A stretch of 64,000 nt of DNA from NCBI RefSeq assembly GCF_016735675.1, contig NZ_JAERSG010000001.1, forward strand, positions 248,001 to 312,000, written 5' to 3'. Shown here piece after piece: positions 36,070-42,876 of this stretch. A program made the translations under genes and the position numbers. Below the pieces are notes generated by a model that was given only the letters and a program-made list of their open reading frames with translations, made no database searches and had not been told where the DNA came from. Every line of letters begins with the position of its first letter. Positions within the stretch are counted from its first letter, which is position 1. Source of the DNA: Nocardioides baculatus (GTDB lineage: Bacteria; Actinomycetota; Actinomycetes; Propionibacteriales; Nocardioidaceae).

Positions 36070-36423
36070 TCAGGCCAGCGCGTAGGGCGGGACCAGCAGC
36101 CCGGCGATCACGCACAGCCAGCCGAGGAACAGCCACGGGTAGTGGCGCCCCGTCGAGGGCCACGGGCTGCGGATCTCCCGGAGCCGGCCGCGGTAGCCGA
36201 TGACGGCGAGCACGCTCCCGAGGAGTGCGAGGGGAACACCGATCCAGAACTGCCGGAGGTCGGACGACACAGCGAGGTAGGCGTACAGCCACGTGGTGCC
36301 GATGCCGGCCGCGATGAGCGGCACCGCGCTGCGCAGCAGCTGCCGGCTCTCGAGCCGCTTCACCGTCCGGTCGAGCGGCGACGCGGTCGCATCGTGGCGG
36401 TCGGTGGACCCGTGGTCGGTCAC
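36070..36423 (-). CDS. small membrane protein of unknown function
   Basis: 117 residues. A 30-residue polar N-terminus rich in His/Asp/Arg is followed by three hydrophobic helices: LLRSAVPLIAAGIGTTWLYA, FWIGVPLALLGSVLAVIG, WLFLGWLCVIAGLLVPPYA. No recognised family. GTG 36423 has GGAGG five bases upstream. It converges on the HAD gene with 17 bp between the stops. Confidence 0.75.
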   Translation of the reverse strand: MTDHGSTDRHDATASPLDRTVKRLESRQLLRSAVPLIAAGIGTTWLYAYLAVSSDLRQFWIGVPLALLGSVLAVIGYRGRLREIRSPWPSTGRHYPWLFLGWLCVIAGLLVPPYALA

Positions 36424-36745
36424 GCCATCCTCCGTCGTGTCGTGTCGCCAGGCAGGGGCACGGTACCCGCGGGCCTGGGCCAGGCGGTTCGGGCGCAGAC
36501 GCCACGGATGCGCCCGGCGGGGCGAAAGTCAAGGCTTGTAGGTGCAGGCCCGGAGGACTAGAACTGAAGAAGAACTCCACAGCAGCACGTGATCCAGGTA
36601 CCCACGCGGCGATCCACCCATCCGATGGGGTGCTGGTCCTTCGGGATCTGCCCGAGCCAGCGATTGAGAAGAGCACGCTTGGTAGCCACGGCATCACGTG
36701 TCAGCGGCGGCACCCGATCCTCGTGAACGGGTGCCGCTCGCACGT
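36424..36745. other. 322-bp region without an assigned gene
   Basis: No recognised product. On the minus strand a 43-codon ORF (36558-36689, starting GTG) reads ATKRALLNRWLGQIPKD and ends with TCCCGVLLQF. It uses unusually many A/T-ending codons, but it has no homology I recognise and no ribosome site. A 10-bp hairpin, GCGGCACCCG (36707-36716) with its complement (36728-36737), lies downstream of the Fic-like gene and may terminate it. The region looks less GC-rich than its surroundings. Confidence 0.5.
36707..36737 (-). terminator. hairpin after Fic-like gene
   Basis: A 10-bp perfect stem with an 11-base loop, nine bases past the stop of the minus-strand gene at 36746. No T-run follows. Confidence 0.5.
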
Positions 36746-37462
36746 TCAGGCTCTCAGCGGCGAGGCCTCGGCCCCCGCGGCGAACGCCTCGGCGCCGTAC
36801 AGCGCCCACGCGTGGACGCCGCTCGGACCGCCGTCGCGGTAGGCGCGCAGGTTGGACTCGTACGCCGCCCGGTGGGCGAGGTGCCCGGCCTCGGGCACGA
36901 CGAGCGACTTGGCGTCGACGCCGCGGGAGACCAGCACCAGCCGCTCGAGGGCCCGGGCGACGATCCCGTTGTGCGAGGCGAACGGGGCGGCCGTCGCGAC
37001 ATCGGCGTGCGCGATCGCGGCCACGAGCAACGCCGGTGCCGACGTACCGGAGAGGAGCAGCTCGGACACCCCGCGCAGCCGGTCGGCCGACGCTGCGTCG
37101 CGCGGCCGGCCGAGCTCGTCGGCGGTCAACGACGACGACCCGACGACCGCGTGCAGCCGCGCGATCGCCTGGAGCGGCGCGGTCTTGAGCAGCGGGGCCA
37201 GCGCGAGCATGGATGCGGAGAGCCGGACGGCGTCGGCCGCGATCTCGTCGACCTCGCCCGCTCGCACCTGCTCCAGCGTCGACGCAGACCCCTCGAGCAC
37301 GGCGCTCGCATGGGCGCCGCGGAGCAGCGACTCGGCGGTCATCTCGGGCGACGTACGCCGCAGCCCCCGGTCACGCAGCATCACGTCGATGCCGTCACGC
37401 GTGCCGGCGTAGGCCGAGGGGACGCCCTCGAGCTCGGTCAGCCAGGCGAGCGGATCGGTCAT
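36746..37462 (-). CDS. Fic-like protein with degenerate active site (Rv3662c-like)
   Basis: 238 residues, all-helical. The order of helices and the segment AHADVATAAPFASHNGIVAR align with the Fic-domain loop HPFxDGNGRxxR. Here the first His is replaced (AAPF), the Asp-Gly is lost (ASHNG) and only the terminal Arg survives. AMP-transfer activity is therefore doubtful. A similar gene follows the SerB1-like gene in mycobacteria. ATG 37462 follows TACCGT by six bases, consistent with leaderless transcription. Function unknown. Confidence 0.75.
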   Translation of the reverse strand: MTDPLAWLTELEGVPSAYAGTRDGIDVMLRDRGLRRTSPEMTAESLLRGAHASAVLEGSASTLEQVRAGEVDEIAADAVRLSASMLALAPLLKTAPLQAIARLHAVVGSSSLTADELGRPRDAASADRLRGVSELLLSGTSAPALLVAAIAHADVATAAPFASHNGIVARALERLVLVSRGVDAKSLVVPEAGHLAHRAAYESNLRAYRDGGPSGVHAWALYGAEAFAAGAEASPLRA

Positions 37463-37468
37463 GGGAGG

Positions 37469-37474
37469 ACGGTA
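37469..37474 (-). promoter_or_regulatory. -10 hexamer of Fic-like gene
   Basis: TACCGT on the minus strand ends six bases before ATG 37462. Confidence 0.45.
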
Positions 37475-37488
37475 TCGGCGGGCGGTTG

Positions 37489-38196
37489 CTAGCTCTTCGG
37501 CAGCAGGGAGATCTTCTGCCAGACCTTGCGCGACATGCTCGTCGTCAAGGTCTCGAGGTCGCTCACGGTCGTCAGCACGAGGGAGTCCTGCGACTCCTCC
37601 GCGCACAGGGCCGCGACCTTGCCGATCAGCGAGAGCAGCTCGGAGCAGTACTCGAGGTAGTGCTCCATCTGGCTGCGGTCGAGGTCTCCGATGTCGACCG
37701 TGGCGGTGGTCGGCACGAAGTCGGACCGCAGCCGTTCGGGGTCCTTGGTCAGCTGGTGCATGTCGACGATGTGCGCCAGCGAGCGCAGCTTGTGGAGCAG
37801 GTCGAGCAGGCGGCCACGCACGAGCCGCTGCGGCAGGGCGTAGAGGAACCACAGCGCGAGGCCGGCGAAGACCAGGTCAATGATCGTCGACTCGATCAGC
37901 GGCACCCACTCGAACGACCGGTCCGGCCCCGCCCGTACGGCGTCGCGCGAGGCCAGCACGAAGACGACCACGGTCGCCGCCAGCACGAGGAGCGCCGCGG
38001 CGCGGGACGCGAGCCGCACCCACCGCAGCCGGTCGCGGACGTCCTGGGCCGCACCCTTCACCTGGGCGGTCAGGTCGACGAGCTCACCGGCGACGGCCAG
38101 CAGGCCGCGATCGGGGAAGCGCGCCGCGATGCGCGACTCGAGCCGTGCGACCGTCTCCTGCACCGGCCCCGCGTCAAGGCGTCCGAGCGAGCTCAC
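37489..38196 (-). CDS. membrane protein with two helices and helical cytoplasmic domain
   Basis: 235 residues. An amphipathic N-terminal helix (about 1-60) precedes two transmembrane segments (AALLVLAATVVVFVLA, IDLVFAGLALWFLYAL). A long helical C-terminal region follows (LLDLLHKLRSLAHIVD, HYLEYCSELLSLIGKVAALC). No recognised family. GTG 38196 lies six bases after TAGTGT. The same-strand Fic-like gene starts 26 bp downstream with its own promoter-like hexamer. Confidence 0.78.
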   Translation of the reverse strand: MSSLGRLDAGPVQETVARLESRIAARFPDRGLLAVAGELVDLTAQVKGAAQDVRDRLRWVRLASRAAALLVLAATVVVFVLASRDAVRAGPDRSFEWVPLIESTIIDLVFAGLALWFLYALPQRLVRGRLLDLLHKLRSLAHIVDMHQLTKDPERLRSDFVPTTATVDIGDLDRSQMEHYLEYCSELLSLIGKVAALCAEESQDSLVLTTVSDLETLTTSMSRKVWQKISLLPKS

Positions 38197-38202
38197 GCGC
38201 CC

Positions 38203-38208
38203 ACACTA
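38203..38208 (-). promoter_or_regulatory. -10 hexamer of membrane-protein gene
   Basis: TAGTGT on the minus strand ends six bases before GTG 38196. It lies back to back with the methyltransferase hexamer at 38236-38241. Confidence 0.45.
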
Positions 38209-38235
38209 GGGGCGCTGCCGCCTCCGACCGCGGGA

Positions 38236-38241
38236 TACGGT
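38236..38241 (+). promoter_or_regulatory. -10 hexamer of methyltransferase gene
   Basis: TACGGT ends seven bases before ATG 38249 and decides that start over the in-frame GTG at 38240. Confidence 0.45.
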
Positions 38242-38248
38242 GACCACG

Positions 38249-39100
38249 ATGAGCGACGAACTCCCCGAGACCCCAGCCACCGGCGGACGCGCACGGTCCT
38301 TCGGCACCGTCGCCGAGGCGTACGACCGGGGGCGACCGGCGTACCCCGAGGAAGCCGTCGCCTGGCTGACCGGCGGCGAGGCCAAGGTCGTCCTCGAGCT
38401 CGGCGCCGGCACGGGCAAGCTCACCCGCCAGCTCGTCGACGCCGGCCACGCCGTCTTCGCCACCGATCCCGACGAGGCGATGCTGGAGGTGCTGCGCGAG
38501 CGGGTGCCCGAGGTCAGCGCCAAGGTCGCGACCGCCGAGGAGATCCCGGCCAACGACCGCTCCGTCGACGTGGTGGTCGTCGCGCAGGCGTTCCACTGGT
38601 TCGACCACGAGGTGGCGCTGCCGGAGATCGCGCGCATCCTCAAGCCCGGCGGTCACGTCGCGCTGATGTGGAACAGCCGCGACGAGCGGATCCCGTGGGT
38701 GCGCCGGATGGGCGACATCCTCGGCCGGCAGGACAGCAACACGTCGTCCGCGCAGCACCTCGTGCACAGCGACCTCTTCGGCTTCATGGAGGAGACGTCC
38801 TTCAAGCACTGGCAGGAGGTCAACCGCGAGAGCATCCTCGACCTCGCGCGGTCGCGGTCGAGTTTCCTCGTGATGGACGACGACGAGAAGCAGCAGCACC
38901 TCGAGGAGGTGCGTGCCTTCTACGCCGACTACGGCCGCGGCATGGACGGCATGCAGATCCCCTACGTCACGCGCTGCTACCGCGCTGTCGTCGTCGATCG
39001 CGACGAGCAGACAACTTCTGACGGGGACGCGCCGTCACAGGAGGGACCGGTCGTGAGCGACGGGACCGACACGGACATGTTGCTCATCGACTTCCGCTGA
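38249..39100 (+). CDS. class I SAM-dependent methyltransferase
   Basis: 283 residues. Methyltransf_11/25-like core: RSFGTVAEAYDRGRPAYP, SAM motif I VVLELGAGTGKLTRQL, acidic FATDPDEAMLEVL, motif II VVVAQAFHWFDHEVAL, motif III ILKPGGHVALMWNSRD. The combination AQAFHWF is typical of small-molecule O/C-methyltransferases such as the trans-aconitate or ubiquinone-biosynthesis type. The last 40 residues form an acidic tail (DEQTTSDGDAPSQEGPVV). Substrate unknown. Confidence 0.9.
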   Translation: MSDELPETPATGGRARSFGTVAEAYDRGRPAYPEEAVAWLTGGEAKVVLELGAGTGKLTRQLVDAGHAVFATDPDEAMLEVLRERVPEVSAKVATAEEIPANDRSVDVVVVAQAFHWFDHEVALPEIARILKPGGHVALMWNSRDERIPWVRRMGDILGRQDSNTSSAQHLVHSDLFGFMEETSFKHWQEVNRESILDLARSRSSFLVMDDDEKQQHLEEVRAFYADYGRGMDGMQIPYVTRCYRAVVVDRDEQTTSDGDAPSQEGPVVSDGTDTDMLLIDFR

Positions 39101-39128
39101 CCGCACCGCACCACTTCTTGGGGGAACC

Positions 39129-40544
39129 ATGCGTCGTACGACGCCACTGACGGCTGCCGCGATGCTGGGCCTGGCCCTGCTCGCCCCGACCACCGCCGCG
39201 TCAGCCGCCGGCGAGACCTGCCGGGGCGAGGCCGCGACGATCGTCGGCGAGCGCACCAAGGTCATCACCGGCACCGAGGGCCGCGACGTCGTCGTGACCA
39301 ACGGGAGCGGACAGGTCGACACGCTCGGCGGCGACGACCTGGTCTGTGTCACCGGGCGCGACGGCCCGCGGGGGACGACCTACGGCGTCAGCATCGACAC
39401 AGGGGCCGGCAACGACGTGGTCGACGGCACCGCCGCCCGGTCGTGGGGCGCGGACGTCACGCTCGGAGCCGGTGCCGACCGCTTCGAGGGTGGCGCGTCC
39501 GACGACTACGTGCTGGCCGGCGACGTCGTCGTCGCCGGGTCCGACGTCAGCTACCCCGACGCCGACCCCGACGTGCTGATCGGCGGGGGCGGCGGCGACT
39601 CCCTTCGCAGCGGGCAGGACGGACTGCCCAACAGCGACGTGCTCCAGGGCGGCGACGGCGACGACGGCTTGGCGTACGCCGGCACCCTCACCGACGCCTC
39701 TCTCCTGGACGGCGGGTCGGGTGTCGACCGGCTCGGGCTCGCGCTTCGACCGGGAGCGCAGCTCCTCGACAACGTGGCCGGCGAGCTGCGCCGCGACGGC
39801 GCCCTCGTGCGCCGCTGGACCTCGGTCGAGTCGTTTGCTGCGGGCCCCGCCGACGTCACCGGCGTGACGTTGGAGGTCCGCGGCAGCGCGGTTGCCGAGT
39901 CGCTGCTGCTGTTCGACGCGATGCCCCTCACCGGTGACCTCGGTGCCGGCGACGACAGCCTCCGCGTGATGGCCACCCTTCCCGCCGTCAGCACGCTCGC
40001 GGGCGGCGAGGGGCGCGACCGGTTCGACTTCGGCACCGAGGACGGCTCCGTCGAGTGGGACCTGCGCAGCGGCGCGGTGACCACCGACGACGGCTCGTTC
40101 ACTGCACGGGGCTTCGAGGACGGCTTCGTCTCCGCCGCGCGTACCCGCCTGGTCGGCACGGACGGCCCGAACGACCTGGCCGCCAACAGCTGCGACGCCC
40201 GCATCGACGGACGTGACGGACGCGATCGCCTCTCGATCCACTCCGACGGCACCTTCGACGTGTTCGACACCTGCATCGGCTCGGCGGTGCTCCTCGGCGG
40301 TCGCGGCCACGACACGATCATCAGTCGCGCGGGCTCGAAGGACCGGATGGTGGGCGGGCGCGGCAACGACACGTTCGACGCCGTCGGCAGCAACGACACG
40401 GTCTTCGGCGGCCCCGGCCACGACGGTGCCGACCTCGGCAACGGGAACGACGCGTTCTACGGCGGTCCCGGCCGCGACAAGGTCGACGGCCAGCAGGGCC
40501 GTGACCTGTGCCGCGCCGAGCGTCGTAGGTCCTGCGAGCGCTGA
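39129..40544 (+). CDS. secreted calcium-binding protein with RTX-type nonapeptide repeats
   Basis: 471 residues. Signal peptide MRRTTPLTAAAMLGLALLAP with cleavage near ASAAGET. The rest contains repeated GGxGxDxL-type turns: TEGRDVVVTNGSGQVDTLGG, GGGGGDSLRSGQDGLPNSD, GGRGNDTFDAVGSNDTVFGG, GGPGRDKVDGQQGRDLC. These nonapeptides bind Ca2+ and fold into a beta-roll. Four to six cysteines suggest disulfides. A GGGGGAA ribosome-site-like stretch precedes ATG 39129. Role outside the cell is unknown. Confidence 0.88.
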   Translation: MRRTTPLTAAAMLGLALLAPTTAASAAGETCRGEAATIVGERTKVITGTEGRDVVVTNGSGQVDTLGGDDLVCVTGRDGPRGTTYGVSIDTGAGNDVVDGTAARSWGADVTLGAGADRFEGGASDDYVLAGDVVVAGSDVSYPDADPDVLIGGGGGDSLRSGQDGLPNSDVLQGGDGDDGLAYAGTLTDASLLDGGSGVDRLGLALRPGAQLLDNVAGELRRDGALVRRWTSVESFAAGPADVTGVTLEVRGSAVAESLLLFDAMPLTGDLGAGDDSLRVMATLPAVSTLAGGEGRDRFDFGTEDGSVEWDLRSGAVTTDDGSFTARGFEDGFVSAARTRLVGTDGPNDLAANSCDARIDGRDGRDRLSIHSDGTFDVFDTCIGSAVLLGGRGHDTIISRAGSKDRMVGGRGNDTFDAVGSNDTVFGGPGHDGADLGNGNDAFYGGPGRDKVDGQQGRDLCRAERRRSCER

Positions 40545-40571
40545 CCCGTAGCGACGCCTCGGCCGGGCACC

Positions 40572-40577
40572 TAGGGT
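40572..40577 (+). promoter_or_regulatory. -10 hexamer of the LytS-type operon
   Basis: TAGGGT ends seven bases before GTG 40585; no ribosome site. Confidence 0.5.
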
Positions 40578-40584
40578 CTGCTGC

Positions 40585-41715
40585 GTGGCGAGGTGGAGGT
40601 GGCGGCGTACGTCGCTGGGCGGGGAGGCCGATCGTGCCGCCTTCCGCGCCCTGCACAACGCCTCCCTCGCGAGCCCCGCGCTCCGCGAGGGACTGACGTC
40701 GGCGAGCGCCGAGCGGTCCGTGGGCCACCTGCGCGCACTGCTCGGCACGCCCGCCGCCGGGCTCGGTGACACGAGCGGGCTGCTGGCGTGGGACGGCCTC
40801 GGCGCCCACCACCGCAGCCAGCTCGCCACGACGATCAGCCAGGTCGCCGAGACCGGGCGCACGATGATCGTCGACGAGCGGACCCTGGTCTGCGACGACG
40901 GCGGCTGCCAGGTGACGCAGGCGATCGTCACCCCGCTGGTCGTGGAGGACACCCTCGTCGGTGCGCTCGTCGTCGGGGCCCCGCACACCACCGGCGGCCT
41001 CGTCCGCGCGGCCGACGAGGTCGCGTCGTGGGTCAGTGGCCAGCTCGAGCTCGCCGAGCTCGACCTCTCGCGCACCCGGCTGATGGAGGCCGAGGTGCGG
41101 GCACTGCGGGCGCAGATCAGCCCCCACTTCATCTACAACTCCCTCGGTGCGATCGCCAGCTTCGTGCGGACCGACCCCGACCGCGCGCGCGAGCTGCTGC
41201 TCGAGTTCGCCGACTTCACCCGCTACTCCTTCCGCCGCCACGGCGAGTACACGACGCTCGCCGAGGAGCTCCGGTCCGTCGAGCGCTACCTCCTGCTCGA
41301 GCAGGCGCGCTTCGGCGACCGGCTCCAGGTGACGCTCCAGGTCGCGCCCGAGGTGCTGCCGGTGGCGGTGCCGTTCCTCTGCATCCAGCCGCTCGTCGAG
41401 AACGCCGTACGCCACGGGCTGGAGGCCAGCGCCGACAAGGCCGACGGGATCGGTCGGCTCTCCATCACCGCACGCGACCACGATCAGGAGTGCGTGATCG
41501 AGGTCGAGGACGACGGGACCGGCGAGGACCCCGAGCGGGTCCGGCAGGCCCTCGCCGGCGATGCGTCGATGGACTCGGTCGGTCTGGGCAACGTCGACGC
41601 GAGGCTGCGCAACGCCTACGGCGACGACTACGGTCTGGTGGTCGAGACCGCACCCGGCGCCGGCACGAAGGTGATCGTGCGGGTGCCGAAGTTCGCCCCG
41701 GGAGTGCAGGTATGA
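40585..41715 (+). CDS. LytS/BtsS-type soluble sensor histidine kinase with GAF-like domain
   Basis: 376 residues with no transmembrane helix. The N-terminal 150 residues look like a GAF sensor (MIVDERTLVCDDGGCQVTQA, then VTPLVVEDTLVGALVVG). The His_kinase domain follows: LRAQISPHFIYNSLGAIASF (phospho-His), then CIQPLVENAVRHGLE (N box) and SVGLGNVDARLRNAYG (G box). The CDDGGC pair of cysteines in the sensor domain could be redox or metal sensitive. The stop overlaps the response-regulator start (ATGA). It should signal in the cytosol, likely in response to a metabolite handled by the downstream symporter. Confidence 0.9.
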   Translation: MARWRWRRTSLGGEADRAAFRALHNASLASPALREGLTSASAERSVGHLRALLGTPAAGLGDTSGLLAWDGLGAHHRSQLATTISQVAETGRTMIVDERTLVCDDGGCQVTQAIVTPLVVEDTLVGALVVGAPHTTGGLVRAADEVASWVSGQLELAELDLSRTRLMEAEVRALRAQISPHFIYNSLGAIASFVRTDPDRARELLLEFADFTRYSFRRHGEYTTLAEELRSVERYLLLEQARFGDRLQVTLQVAPEVLPVAVPFLCIQPLVENAVRHGLEASADKADGIGRLSITARDHDQECVIEVEDDGTGEDPERVRQALAGDASMDSVGLGNVDARLRNAYGDDYGLVVETAPGAGTKVIVRVPKFAPGVQV

Positions 41716-42425
41716 GTCCTCTGCGTGTGCTGGTCATCGACGACGAGCGCCCCGCGCTCGACGAGCTCACCTTCCTGCTCGGCCGGGACCCGCGCATCGG
41801 CGAGGTGAGGGGGTCCGACTCCGCGACCGACGCGCTGCGGGTGCTCCAGGCCGAGGAGGTCGACGCGGTCTTCCTCGACATCCAGATGCCCGGCCTCACC
41901 GGCCTCGACCTCGCGCAGGTGCTGTCGCGCTTCAAGAACCCGCCGCCCGTGGTCTTCGTGACCGCCCACGAGGAGCACGCCGTCGCCGCCTTCGAGCTGC
42001 GCGCGGTCGACTACGTCCTCAAGCCGGTGCGCGAGGAACGCCTCGCCGAGGCCGTACGCCGGGTGGTCGAGGCCGGCGGCCCGGCGCCGTCGGGCGACGT
42101 GCAGATCCCCGTCGAGCGCGGCGGCGTCACCCGCTTCATCAACCGCTCCGAGATCACCCACGTCGAGGCGCAGGGCGACTACGCGCGGCTGCACACCGCC
42201 GACGGCTCGCACCTGGTCCGCACGCCGCTGTCGTCGCTCGCCGAGCAGTGGGCGCCCGCCGGCTTCGTCCGGATCCACCGCTCGGTGCTGGTCGCGCTCC
42301 CCCATGTCGAGGAGGTGCGCAGCGAGGGCGGCCGCGTCAGCGTCGTGATCGGCGGCACCGAGCTGCCGGTCAGCCGGCGGCACACGCGCGAGCTGCGGTC
42401 GGTGCTCACGAAGCGCGACTCATGA
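41712..42425 (+). CDS. LytTR-family response regulator
   Basis: 237 residues. Receiver domain 1-120: DDERPALDEL acidic pair, phospho-Asp in DAVFLDIQMPGLTGLD, conserved Thr/Lys in FVTAHEEHA and YVLKPV. LytTR DNA-binding domain about 135-235: ITHVEAQGDYARLHTADG and GFVRIHRSVLVALPHVEEVR. It pairs with the LytS-type kinase through an ATGA overlap, and the next gene overlaps its stop the same way. Confidence 0.93.
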   Translation: MSPLRVLVIDDERPALDELTFLLGRDPRIGEVRGSDSATDALRVLQAEEVDAVFLDIQMPGLTGLDLAQVLSRFKNPPPVVFVTAHEEHAVAAFELRAVDYVLKPVREERLAEAVRRVVEAGGPAPSGDVQIPVERGGVTRFINRSEITHVEAQGDYARLHTADGSHLVRTPLSSLAEQWAPAGFVRIHRSVLVALPHVEEVRSEGGRVSVVIGGTELPVSRRHTRELRSVLTKRDS

Positions 42426-42811
42426 GCGATCCCCTGCCCCGGGTGCGGGTGACCGGACCGCCGCGGCGTCGTGCGGACGTCGTACGGGCTGCGGGGGCGC
42501 GTGAGATCGACGCGGAGTCCGCACTGGGCGAGGTCTTCATGCGCTCGCTGCTGCGCGAGCAGCTGGTGCTCGCGCTGCAGGTGATCGCGGCGCTCGGCCT
42601 CACCGTCGGGCTGCTGCCGCTGGCCTTCCACCTCGTCCCGTCGCTCGGCGAGGTGCGGGTCGGGCCGGTGCCGCTGGCGTGGCTGCTGCTCGGGGTGCTG
42701 ACCTACCCGTGGCTGGTGCTGCTCGGCTGGCTCTACATCCGCCGGGTCGAGAGCAACGAGCGCGACTTCGCCGACCTGGTGGGGACCGTGGTGCCCGAGG
42801 ACCTCCCATGA
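42422..42811 (+). CDS. DUF485-like small membrane partner of the symporter
   Basis: 129 residues. A polar N-terminus precedes two transmembrane helices (LVLALQVIAALGLTVGLLPL, PLAWLLLGVLTYPWLVLLGW), then IRRVESNERDFADLVG. The pattern LTYPWLVLLGWLYIRR with a charged exit matches DUF485/YjcH-type accessory proteins found next to acetate (ActP) symporters. ATG 42422 overlaps the response-regulator stop (ATGA). Its own TGA overlaps the start of a 22-codon ORF. Confidence 0.8.
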   Translation: MSDPLPRVRVTGPPRRRADVVRAAGAREIDAESALGEVFMRSLLREQLVLALQVIAALGLTVGLLPLAFHLVPSLGEVRVGPVPLAWLLLGVLTYPWLVLLGWLYIRRVESNERDFADLVGTVVPEDLP

Positions 42812-42876
42812 ACACCCCACGACGTTCTTCTCCTCCGCTGCGCTCCCCCGAACAACGCCGCGGGGACCCCGCATGA
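42808..42876 (+). CDS. 22-residue mini-ORF coupled at both ends
   Basis: Starts at ATG 42808, which overlaps the TGA of the upstream gene, and stops at TGA 42876, which overlaps the ATG of the symporter gene. Product: about 22 residues, Pro/Arg-rich (MNTPRRSSPPLRSPEQRRGD). The exact ATGA junction at both ends fits translational coupling that carries ribosomes across the gap. A functional peptide is not proven. Confidence 0.5.
   Translation: MNTPRRSSPPLRSPEQRRGDPA

Noticed and set aside
42808-42876. Treating the DUF485-like gene and symporter as a simple two-gene junction.
   Set aside because: The exact double ATGA is better explained by an intervening mini-ORF, so it is listed as a low-confidence gene.
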